Of a stretch of 6,101 nt of DNA, positions 1-5,547 are shown piece after piece. The stretch comes from an uncultured Pseudomonadota bacterium (GTDB lineage: Bacteria; Pseudomonadota; Gammaproteobacteria; Burkholderiales; Rhodocyclaceae). The position numbers and the translations under genes are program-made. The stretch spans positions 1 through 6,101 of the forward strand of contig CAJAHZ010000048.1 of NCBI GenBank assembly GCA_903939665.1. The letters run 5' to 3'. The notes below the pieces were generated by a model. That model saw only the letters and a list, made by a program, of their open reading frames with translations. It ran no database searches and was not told the DNA's origin. Position 1 is the first letter of the stretch; every line of letters starts with the position of its first letter.

Positions 1-464
1 AGTTTCGGCCAGGGCGTGTCGAGCAGATGGTTGGACAGGCCGTAGATGCCGGGCGCGAGCCAGAGCGGCCCTTTGCCGCGGTTGGCGTAATAGCCGAGCC
101 GCCGGCCATCGCCGACGAAGAGGTTGAATCCGGCGTAGTCGGCGCCATGCGCCGCGAGTGCGGCGAGATAGGCCGCCGCATCGGTTTCGCCGGCGAGAAA
201 ATCAGCGACCAGCGCGCCCCGCGACGGGGCATTCGCGTGCGGCTGCGCGCCCTCTCGGTAGTTGGTTAATGCCGCGAAGCAGCCTTGACGGTTGACGCCG
301 AGCCAGGTGCCGCCGGCCTGCAGATCGCGCCCGGCCAGTATCTGCGGCGCATCTTGCCAGAAAGCGGCGGGCGCTGTCGGGCGCGCAAAAAATTCGTCGC
401 GGTTGGCCGCAACCACCAGGGGGTAGTCGGGATGGGCCTGCCAGGCGACGAGAATCAGGCACAT
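1..464 (-). CDS. NRDE/TANGO2-family protein (DUF833), 3' end cut by window edge
   Basis: This gene reads leftward from an ATG at 464-462 and stays open to base 1, giving 154 codons plus a partial Leu codon. The translation opens with MCLILVAWQAHPDYPLVVAA, followed by the family-naming NRDE at residues 21-24, then GGTWLGVNR at 51-59, LTNYR at 66-70, SRG at 81-83, GLSN at 142-145 and DTPWPK at 149-154. These blocks and the invariant Met-Cys start identify the NRDE (formerly DUF833) family, whose eukaryotic members include TANGO2. Family members are roughly 250 residues, so about 100 residues lie outside the window. Cys2, exposed after Met removal, could act as an Ntn-hydrolase-like nucleophile; that is a family-level idea, not shown here. 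Eukaryotic relatives are implicated in heme trafficking; the bacterial role is not established. It follows ygfZ by 31 bases on the same strand, so the two are probably co-transcribed. The ribosome site (GGGACGG, well upstream) is weak. Confidence 0.93.
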   Translation of the reverse strand, partial: MCLILVAWQAHPDYPLVVAANRDEFFARPTAPAAFWQDAPQILAGRDLQAGGTWLGVNRQGCFAALTNYREGAQPHANAPSRGALVADFLAGETDAAAYLAALAAHGADYAGFNLFVGDGRRLGYYANRGKGPLWLAPGIYGLSNHLLDTPWPK

Positions 465-495
465 GAGCGCCGCCGTCCCGTTTTGCTGGCCCGGG

Positions 496-1512
496 CTAGA
501 ATTTCACCAGCTGCGTTTCGAGGCGCGGGCCGCCCGGTGCGCCGAGTTCAAGATCGCCGGCATCGACGAAAACCTCCTGAATCACCGCCAGCGCAACATA
601 GCCACCGTCCGGCGCGGGCGCTGCGTTGGCGACCATGCCGCAAGGGTGTTCCGGGTTTTCCGGCGAGTAGATGGGGTTGCCGGCGGCGAGGGGGGCGCTC
701 GCCGCAATGCGGTAAAGATGGCGTTTGACCTTGCCGAGATATTGCGTCCGGGCAATGACTTCCTGCCCCGGATAGCAGCCCTTGTGGAAACTGACGCCGC
801 CGAGCTGGTCAAAATTGGCCATCTGCGGAACGAATTCTTCTTTGGTTGCGGCACCGATCAGCGGGATGCCGGCTTTGATGTCGAGCCATTGCCAGGCGGG
901 GGTGCCAACCGGACGCGCGCTGGCGGCCAACTGGCGCCATAGCTCGGGTGCGGCGTCGCTGGCGACGATGATCTCGAAGCGCGTGGTGTCAAGGCGAATG
1001 ACCTTGCCGTGCTCGAAGGCTGCGCTGTCCAGCGCTTTGCCGGGAACCGGCAGCTTTGCCGCCAGCAAGGCTGCTTCCGCCTGCGGGCCCGACAAGCCGA
1101 TCAATTCGCGGCTGCCTGACAGGTCGGCAACCTTGACCTTGGCGCGCAGGATGTACATCTGCAGGCGCTTGTGGATCATCGGTACGAGATCGGCTGATAG
1201 CTGGATCAGGAAGTCCGGGCCGCTGCGGAAAAGCAGAAAGCTCGCCACCATGCGCCCTTTGCCGGAGCACCAGGCCGAGTGCTGGGCTGCGTCGGCGCCC
1301 AGGTGGTTGATGTCGCTGGTGACTTGATTGTGCAGGAAGGTTTTTGCTTCTTCTCCGGTGCACTCGAGCAGGCCGAGGTGGCTGAGCGGCGCGATGACTG
1401 TCGCATCGCGGGCAGCGGCAAGTTCGGCAGCGGCATCGCCGAAGTTATCGACCACGCCGTTGTCGATACGGGCGCCGGAAGCGCCGAGAAACTCTTGCCA
1501 GTTGGGATTCAT
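496..1512 (-). CDS. ygfZ: YgfZ, folate-binding protein of Fe-S cluster assembly/repair
   Basis: This 338-residue protein belongs to the YgfZ/GcvT-like family, cytoplasmic folate-binding proteins that help maintain certain iron-sulfur enzymes such as MiaB in Escherichia coli. The signature block is clear: KGCYPGQE at residues 244-251 with the conserved Cys at 246, preceded by EEFVPQMANFD (225-235) and followed by VIARTQYLGKVKR (252-264). The N-terminal half carries the expected LSHLGLLECTGEEAKTFLHNQ region (43-63) and the GKGRM turn (84-88). The length is typical or slightly long for the family. The start is supported by GGAAAG eight bases upstream on the minus strand (1521-1526). A TATAAT about 100 bases upstream of the start is a likely promoter element. 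It is the first gene of a leftward unit with the NRDE-family gene and is divergent from mltG. It resembles the aminomethyltransferase GcvT in fold, but the KGCYPGQE motif separates it from GcvT. No sign of truncation. Confidence 0.95.
   Translation of the reverse strand: MNPNWQEFLGASGARIDNGVVDNFGDAAAELAAARDATVIAPLSHLGLLECTGEEAKTFLHNQVTSDINHLGADAAQHSAWCSGKGRMVASFLLFRSGPDFLIQLSADLVPMIHKRLQMYILRAKVKVADLSGSRELIGLSGPQAEAALLAAKLPVPGKALDSAAFEHGKVIRLDTTRFEIIVASDAAPELWRQLAASARPVGTPAWQWLDIKAGIPLIGAATKEEFVPQMANFDQLGGVSFHKGCYPGQEVIARTQYLGKVKRHLYRIAASAPLAAGNPIYSPENPEHPCGMVANAAPAPDGGYVALAVIQEVFVDAGDLELGAPGGPRLETQLVKF
528..544. repeat. 17-base direct repeat, copy A (inside the 3' end of ygfZ)
   Basis: The sequence GGCCGCCCGGTGCGCCG occurs here, in the last codons of ygfZ, and again in the same orientation at 1546-1562 upstream of ygfZ. 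An 11-base string GCTGCGTTTCG also lies near both copies (510-520 and 1597-1607), on opposite sides. The pair brackets ygfZ. In such GC-rich DNA it may be chance. Confidence 0.5.
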
Positions 1513-1520
1513 GGTAGCTA

Positions 1521-1526
1521 CTTTCC
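1521..1526 (-). promoter_or_regulatory. Ribosome binding site of ygfZ
   Basis: On the minus strand this reads GGAAAG, eight bases before the ygfZ ATG (1512-1510). It supports that start codon over later in-frame ones. Confidence 0.6.
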
Positions 1527-1545
1527 GTCAGTTTGTCGGTTATCT

Positions 1546-1562
1546 GGCCGCCCGGTGCGCCG
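1546..1562. repeat. 17-base direct repeat, copy B (upstream of ygfZ)
   Basis: An exact second copy of the 17-mer at 528-544, here in the ygfZ-mltG intergenic region. It lies between the ygfZ ribosome site and the AT-rich promoter candidate, so it would be in the ygfZ leader. No target-site duplication, inverted repeat or transposase accompanies it. Confidence 0.5.
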
Positions 1563-1611
1563 CGACCATGCTTGATCGCTGGCCCCGGCTCTGCAGGCTG
1601 CGTTTCGCGTT

Positions 1612-1617
1612 ATTATA
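1612..1617 (-). promoter_or_regulatory. Candidate -10 box for ygfZ in the divergent intergenic region
   Basis: The 165-base region 1513-1677 between ygfZ and mltG contains a short AT-rich island in GC-rich surroundings. On the minus strand it reads a perfect TATAAT. No good -35 box lies at 16-18 bases upstream (the best hexamers there are of the GGAGAA/GAGAAT kind), and there is no TG extension, so an activator or an upstream element may be needed. Transcription would begin roughly 95 bases before the ygfZ start. The same island reads TATTAT (1611-1616) on the plus strand and could serve mltG, also without a good -35 box. No terminator or small gene was seen in the region. Confidence 0.4.
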
Positions 1618-1677
1618 TCGCCAGTCGAACTCCATTCTCCCATCCCAGATCCGCGGCCTGCCGGTCGCGCCGGATTG

Positions 1678-2679
1678 ATGCTGAAATTCATCAGAAACCT
1701 TATTTCTCTCGCTGTCATCCTTGCCATTGCACTGGGGGCTGGCTTTGCGTGGCTCGTTTCCTCGCCGATCGTGCTGAAGTCGCCGTCGATCGATTTTCAC
1801 ATCGCATCGGGTAGCGGGCTGCGCGCTGTTGCACGGCAAATCGCCGACTCGGGCGCCGACCTCAATCCGTGGGTGTTCATCGTGCTTGGCAAGGCGCTGC
1901 GCGTCGAGGCGTCGATCAAGGCCGGCAGCTACGAAATCAGCCGCGGCATTACCCCGCTGGAACTCGTCGGGAAGCTGACGCGCGGCGACGTGACGCAAAC
2001 CGATATCGTTCTCGTCGAAGGTTGGACCTTCCGCCAGATGCGCGATCGGCTCGATGCCCACCCGGACGTTCGGCATGACAGCAAGGGATTGTCCGAGGCC
2101 GAGATCATGCGGCGCATTGGCGCCAGTGAAACGCGTGCCGAGGGCTTGTTGTTCCCCGACACCTATCTTTTTTCCAAGCGTTCAAGCGACCTGGATGTGA
2201 TTGCCCGAGCCTACCGCGCCATGCAGCGCCACCTTGCGCGGGAGTGGGAGGGAAGGGCGGTCGGGCTGCCCTATCGCGATCCTTATCAGGCGTTGATCAT
2301 GGCGTCGATTGTCGAGAAGGAAACCGGGCGCGATCAGGACCGCCCGCTGGTCGCTGCGGTGTTTGTGAACCGGCTTCGTCTGGGCATGTTGCTGCAAACC
2401 GACCCGACGGTGATTTACGGCGTCGGCGAGGCGTTTGACGGCAATCTGCGCAAGCGCGATCTGCTCACCGATACGCCCTACAACACCTATACCCGAGGCG
2501 GCCTGCCGCCAACGCCGATCGCCATGTCGGGTCTGGCTTCGCTACGCGCGGCATTGCAGCCGGCGCAGAGCGAGGCCGTCTATTTTGTCGCGCGCGGCGA
2601 TGGCAGCAGCCAGTTTTCCCGCACGCTGGACGAGCACAATCAGGCCGTAACGCGTTACCAGAGAGGCGGAAAGCGTTGA
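1678..2679 (+). CDS. mltG: MltG, endolytic murein transglycosylase
   Basis: This 333-residue inner-membrane protein (YceG family) cuts nascent glycan strands internally and is thought to set the ends of new peptidoglycan. One N-terminal membrane segment lies at about residues 7-27, after the basic MLKFIRN start, leaving the rest in the periplasm. A LysM-like region follows (about 38-100), then the catalytic domain: FPDTYLF (159-165), MASIVEKETG (208-217) with the expected catalytic Glu at about 213, LQTDPTVIYG (239-248) and YNTYTRGGLPPTPI (268-281). Length matches the E. coli protein (340 residues). The ATG at 1678 is preferred; a TTG directly before it at 1675 would add one residue. No strong ribosome site is visible. 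It heads the plus-strand cluster and its TGA overlaps the tmk start. In many relatives pabC lies upstream; here ygfZ is divergent instead. Confidence 0.96.
   Translation: MLKFIRNLISLAVILAIALGAGFAWLVSSPIVLKSPSIDFHIASGSGLRAVARQIADSGADLNPWVFIVLGKALRVEASIKAGSYEISRGITPLELVGKLTRGDVTQTDIVLVEGWTFRQMRDRLDAHPDVRHDSKGLSEAEIMRRIGASETRAEGLLFPDTYLFSKRSSDLDVIARAYRAMQRHLAREWEGRAVGLPYRDPYQALIMASIVEKETGRDQDRPLVAAVFVNRLRLGMLLQTDPTVIYGVGEAFDGNLRKRDLLTDTPYNTYTRGGLPPTPIAMSGLASLRAALQPAQSEAVYFVARGDGSSQFSRTLDEHNQAVTRYQRGGKR
2661..2666 (+). promoter_or_regulatory. Ribosome binding site of tmk that decides its TTG start
   Basis: GAGAGG, nine bases before the TTG at 2676 and inside the last codons of mltG. It supports the non-ATG start and translational coupling of tmk to mltG. 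Confidence 0.65.
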
Positions 2680-3293
2680 AAAAAGGAAAATTCATTACCT
2701 TTGAAGGGATTGACGGCGCAGGCAAGAGCAGCCACATCGCCGGGGTGACCGAGTTCGTTCGTGCGCGGGGTCTGACCGTCGTTTCAACCCGCGAGCCGGG
2801 CGGTACGCCACTCGGCGAAAAACTGCGCGAACTGTTGCTGCATGAATCGATGCATCTTGAGACCGAGGCGATGCTGATGTTTGCGGCGCGTCGCGAGCAT
2901 CTGGCGCAGCTTATCGAGCCGGCGCTGGCGCGTGGCGAGTGGGTGATCTGTGACCGCTTCAGCGATGCGACCTACGCCTATCAGGGCGGCGGACGCGGCC
3001 TGGATAAGGAGAAATTCGCGCAACTCGAACAATGGGTGCATGGGCATTTGCAGCCCGATCTGACCTTGCTCTTTGATCTGCCGTTGGCTGTCGCACGGGA
3101 ACGCATCGCGGCGCAAAGCCGCGATCTTGACCGCTTCGAGCAGGAGCGTGCCGATTTTCATGAGCGCGTGCGGCGTGCTTACCTCGAACGTGCGGCGGCT
3201 GCGCCGCAGCGGATTCAGGTAATCAATGCCGATCAAGCGCTGGAAGATATCAAGAAACTGGTTGAAATGACAGTTGTAACGCATTGTTTTTAA
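2676..3293 (+). CDS. tmk: Thymidylate kinase (dTMP kinase)
   Basis: Thymidylate kinase phosphorylates dTMP to dTDP with ATP in the cytoplasm, a required step for dTTP supply. The 205-residue product has the P-loop GIDGAGKS (11-18), the REPGGTPLGE block (39-48), the CDRFSDATYAYQGGGRGL substrate region starting near residue 91, and a LID segment ending LDRFEQERADFHERVRRAYL. The P-loop lacks the Arg of yeast/human type I enzymes, while Arg residues are plentiful around the LID, as expected of bacterial type II enzymes. The start is TTG (2676-2678), overlapping the mltG stop as TTGA; the first in-frame ATG encodes Met59, beyond the P-loop, so TTG or an equivalent must be used. The length is normal. 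The last codons (LVEMTVVTHCF) are AT-richer than the rest and do not look strongly conserved. Eighteen bases separate the stop from the assigned holB start. Confidence 0.96.
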   Translation: MKKGKFITFEGIDGAGKSSHIAGVTEFVRARGLTVVSTREPGGTPLGEKLRELLLHESMHLETEAMLMFAARREHLAQLIEPALARGEWVICDRFSDATYAYQGGGRGLDKEKFAQLEQWVHGHLQPDLTLLFDLPLAVARERIAAQSRDLDRFEQERADFHERVRRAYLERAAAAPQRIQVINADQALEDIKKLVEMTVVTHCF

Positions 3294-3312
3294 GTAAAAG
3301 AAAAATTATAAA
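3284..3312 (+). promoter_or_regulatory. Weak candidate promoter at the tmk/holB junction
   Basis: TTGTTT (3284-3289), 17 bases, TATAAA (3307-3312). The -10 box matches consensus at five of six positions, the -35 at only three. Transcription would start near 3319, just after the assigned holB ATG at 3312, and would fit better with the internal ATG at 3336. It lies in an AT-rich patch unlike the surrounding DNA. Chance matches are easy in such a patch, so this is tentative. Confidence 0.2.
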
Positions 3313-4364
3313 TGAGTGAGTCATTGAATTCAGGCATGAGCATCATCGCGTTGCATGCCGGGGCGTGGGCGCGCCTTGGCGCACGGCGTGCGCAACTGCC
3401 GCATGCCTTGTTGCTTTCAGGACAACGCGGCATGGGCAAGTTCGATCTGGCCCGGCGCTTTGCCGAATCCTTGCTTTGTGAACAGCCGCTGCCGTCAAAT
3501 GAAGCTTGCGGCACTTGCCCGGCCTGCGGCTGGATGGCGCAGGGGAATCACCCGGATTTCCGGCTACTGCAACCCGACGCGCTGGCCGAGGAGGAGGGCG
3601 AGCCGGTTGAAGCGGGGAAGAAGAAACCGAGCCAGCAGATTACGATTGATCAGGTTCGCGCACTCGACGATTTCCTGCATATCGGCACCCATCGCCATGG
3701 CGCGCGCGTGATCCTGATCAATCCGGCCGAGGCGATGAATCGGGCGACCGCCAATTCGCTTCTTAAAGCACTTGAAGAACCAATCGCAAGTACATTGTTT
3801 TTATTGGTATCGAATGAGCCTCAGCGTTTGCTGCCGACGATTCGCAGCCGCTGTCAGTCGATGCCGATTGCGCTGCCGGCACCGGCATTGGCGACGGAAT
3901 GGTTGCGCCAGTCGGGGGTCGATGAGGCCGAGCGCTGGCTGGCGCTGGCCGGCGGTGCGCCTTTGCTGGCTGTCGAACTGGGGAGCAGCGAAGAGCGCGT
4001 TCTACTCGATGCGCTGATCGCCGAAATGGCGCGCGGCGTCGATCTTGATCCTTTGTCAGCCGCCGCCGCAGTCGATAAGGTGCTGAAAGCCGACAAGCAT
4101 CCAGCGCCCCTGAAGCGGCTGGTCGAGTGGTCGCAGAAGTGGCTTTTTGATCTGACGCTGGCCAGTGAGAAGCTGCCGCTGCGCTATTTTGTGACCCAGG
4201 CCAAGCTGGTGCAAGGACTGGCGGCCTCCGCCGATGCGGGCAAACTCTTGGCATTCAACCGGAAAGCGCTACAATACAGAGCACAGTGTGAGCAACCATT
4301 GAATAGCCGTTTGTTTCTTGAGGAGTTTTTCTTGAGTTACGCTGCACTTTTCCGGATGTCCTGA
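3312..4364 (+). CDS. holB: DNA polymerase III subunit delta-prime
   Basis: Delta-prime is the rigid stator subunit of the clamp loader that places the beta sliding clamp on DNA. The 350-residue product shows the AAA+ fold pieces: HALLLSGQRGMGK (31-43), a four-Cys zinc module with Cys56, Cys66, Cys69 and Cys72 followed by GNHPDF (78-83), ITIDQVRALDDF (110-121), ANSLLKALEEP (147-157) and the IRSRC motif (177-181), whose Arg180 is the clamp-loader arginine finger acting on a neighbouring subunit. The P-loop region has Phe44 after GK rather than Ser/Thr, agreeing with the known lack of ATP binding in delta-prime. The C-terminal helical collar domain follows. The start is uncertain: ATG 3312 has only an AAAGAAAAA stretch upstream, and Met9 (3336) is an alternative, with homology likely beginning near it. 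The residues 158-166 region uses AT-rich codons (ACA TTG TTT TTA TTG GTA) unlike its surroundings. It precedes pilZ by seven bases. Confidence 0.94.
   Translation: MSESLNSGMSIIALHAGAWARLGARRAQLPHALLLSGQRGMGKFDLARRFAESLLCEQPLPSNEACGTCPACGWMAQGNHPDFRLLQPDALAEEEGEPVEAGKKKPSQQITIDQVRALDDFLHIGTHRHGARVILINPAEAMNRATANSLLKALEEPIASTLFLLVSNEPQRLLPTIRSRCQSMPIALPAPALATEWLRQSGVDEAERWLALAGGAPLLAVELGSSEERVLLDALIAEMARGVDLDPLSAAAAVDKVLKADKHPAPLKRLVEWSQKWLFDLTLASEKLPLRYFVTQAKLVQGLAASADAGKLLAFNRKALQYRAQCEQPLNSRLFLEEFFLSYAALFRMS
4248..4275 (+). promoter_or_regulatory. Candidate sigma70 promoter inside holB, upstream of pilZ
   Basis: TTGGCA (4248-4253), 16-base spacer, TACAAT (4270-4275): five of six consensus matches in each box. 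Transcription would begin near 4282 and give a leader of about 90 bases before the pilZ ATG at 4372. It sits within the holB 3' coding end, in a stretch less GC-rich than most of the gene. It could let pilZ and tatD be expressed apart from the replication genes. Not tested. Confidence 0.45.
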
Positions 4365-4371
4365 GATAAAT

Positions 4372-4749
4372 ATGTCAGACGCAGCTGCCAAACCCGCCGT
4401 CGCTGCCGCACCGCGCCCAAGCGTTCTGTCGCTCAACATCAACTCGAAATCGGCGCTTTACGCCTCGTACATGCCGCATCTGCGCAACGGCGGTATCTTC
4501 ATCCCCACTTCGCGCAGCTACAACTTGAGCGACGAAGTGTTCATGCTGCTGTCGCTGATGGATGACCCGGCCAAGCTGCCAATCGCCGGTACCGTCGTCT
4601 GGATTACCCCGGCTGGCGCCCAGAATAGCAAGGCGCAGGGCATCGGCGTGCACTTCAAGAATGACGAGAGTGGCGTCGAGGCACGCCGCAAGATTGAAGG
4701 CATGCTGGGCGGCGTGATGCAATCGAGCCGTCCGACCCACACCATCTAG
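4372..4749 (+). CDS. pilZ: PilZ, type IV pilus assembly protein
   Basis: PilZ is a small cytoplasmic protein needed for type IV pilus biogenesis and twitching, known in xanthomonads to contact the assembly ATPase PilB and the regulator FimX. The 125-residue product is close to the classic Pseudomonas PilZ: SLNINSKSALYASYMPHL, GGIFIPTSRSYNLSDEVFML, IAGTVVWITPAGAQ, GIGVHF and the terminal RPTHTI. The N-terminal 15 or so residues are Ala/Pro-rich and likely disordered. Although it names the PilZ domain, this orthologue type lacks the RxxxR and [D/N]xSxxG cyclic-di-GMP binding motifs, and I see neither here, so direct cyclic-di-GMP binding is unlikely. It sits between holB and tatD, as in Pseudomonas; pilus structural genes are not in the window. 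GAGATAA before the ATG, overlapping the holB stop, is a weak ribosome site. A promoter candidate inside holB may serve it. Confidence 0.96.
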   Translation: MSDAAAKPAVAAAPRPSVLSLNINSKSALYASYMPHLRNGGIFIPTSRSYNLSDEVFMLLSLMDDPAKLPIAGTVVWITPAGAQNSKAQGIGVHFKNDESGVEARRKIEGMLGGVMQSSRPTHTI

Positions 4750-4764
4750 CATTTAGCCGTTTTC

Positions 4765-5547
4765 ATGCTTGTTGATTCGCACTGTCACCTCGATTTCCCG
4801 GATCTCGCCGCAAATCTCCCGCAGCTTCTTGATTTGATGCAGCAGAACGACGTCGGTTGCGCGGTCTGCATCGGCGTCAATCTGGAAGATCTGCCGCGGG
4901 TGCTGGCGCTGGCCGAAGCACATCCGCAGATTTTTGCCTCGGTGGGCGTTCATCCCGAATCAACCGACGTTGAGGAGCCCAGCGTGGCTGACCTTGTTGC
5001 GCTGGCAACCCACCCCAAGGTGATCGCCATTGGCGAAACCGGGCTCGATTACTATTGGCACAAGGATGCGCCCGAGTGGCAACGCGAGCGCTTTCGCACC
5101 CATATCCGTGCGGCGCGCGAGAGCGGCAAGCCGCTGGTTATCCACAACCGGGACGCGACAGCCGACGTGCTGCGCCTGCTTGAAGAAGAGCGGGCAGGGG
5201 AGGTTGGCGGGATCATGCACTGTTTCACCGAATCGTGGGCGGTGGCCGAAGCGGTGCTTGAACTGGGCTTTTACATATCCCTGTCGGGCATCGTGACCTT
5301 CAAGAACGCGCTGCTCATCAAGGAGGTTGCGCGGCGCGTGCCGCTCGACCGCCTGCTGGTCGAGACCGATTCGCCTTATCTGGCGCCGGTGCCGTATCGC
5401 GGCAAGACCAATCAGCCGGGCTATGTGAAGCATGTTGCCGAGGAGATCGCGCGCCTGCGCGGTCTCACTTATGAAGAAGTTGTTGCCGCGACGACGGATA
5501 ATTTTTTCCGCCTTTTCCCTGAAGTTCGTACGAGAATCGCCCAATGA
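4765..5547 (+). CDS. TatD-family metal-dependent hydrolase / 3'-5' DNase (YcfH type)
   Basis: This 260-residue TIM-barrel protein belongs to the TatD DNase family, cytoplasmic metal-dependent nucleases linked to DNA repair and DNA degradation; the exact substrate of the YcfH branch is not settled. The metal-site residues are all visible: His6 and His8 in DSHCHLD, Glu91 in GETGLDYY, His127 in VIHNRDA, His152 in MHCFTES and Asp202 in ETDSPYLAP; GVHP (61-64) is also conserved. The length is typical. Position after tmk-holB matches E. coli ycfH rather than the tatABC-linked tatD, so the YcfH name is the better one. Start ATG 4765 puts the usual VDSHCHLD at the N terminus, but the 15-base gap after pilZ has no recognisable Shine-Dalgarno sequence. 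Its TGA overlaps the ATG of the next gene (ATGA), suggesting coupled translation. Confidence 0.95.
   Translation: MLVDSHCHLDFPDLAANLPQLLDLMQQNDVGCAVCIGVNLEDLPRVLALAEAHPQIFASVGVHPESTDVEEPSVADLVALATHPKVIAIGETGLDYYWHKDAPEWQRERFRTHIRAARESGKPLVIHNRDATADVLRLLEEERAGEVGGIMHCFTESWAVAEAVLELGFYISLSGIVTFKNALLIKEVARRVPLDRLLVETDSPYLAPVPYRGKTNQPGYVKHVAEEIARLRGLTYEEVVAATTDNFFRLFPEVRTRIAQ

Noticed and set aside
486..499. GCCCGGGC palindrome between ygfZ and the NRDE-family gene, considered as a terminator
   Set aside because: There is no loop between the arms and no T-run after it in either direction, and the two genes appear to be co-transcribed.
463..942. 159-residue plus-strand frame opposite ygfZ and the start of the NRDE gene
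   Set aside because: It overlaps conserved ygfZ coding sequence; low-complexity Arg/Ala/Gly composition and no known domain.
1533..1814. 93-residue plus-strand frame crossing the ygfZ-mltG intergenic region
   Set aside because: It starts at a TTG without a ribosome site, overlaps the start of mltG out of frame, and its composition (Arg/Ser/Cys-rich) is typical of a shadow frame.
4375..4752. 125-residue open frame antisense to pilZ, almost exactly co-extensive with it
   Set aside because: pilZ is unmistakable on the plus strand. The mirror frame has no family resemblance and is the usual result of GC-rich codon use.
4960..5544. 194-residue minus-strand open frame opposite tatD
   Set aside because: The tatD frame has all metal-site residues. 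The antisense product shows no recognisable motif and no ribosome site was evident.
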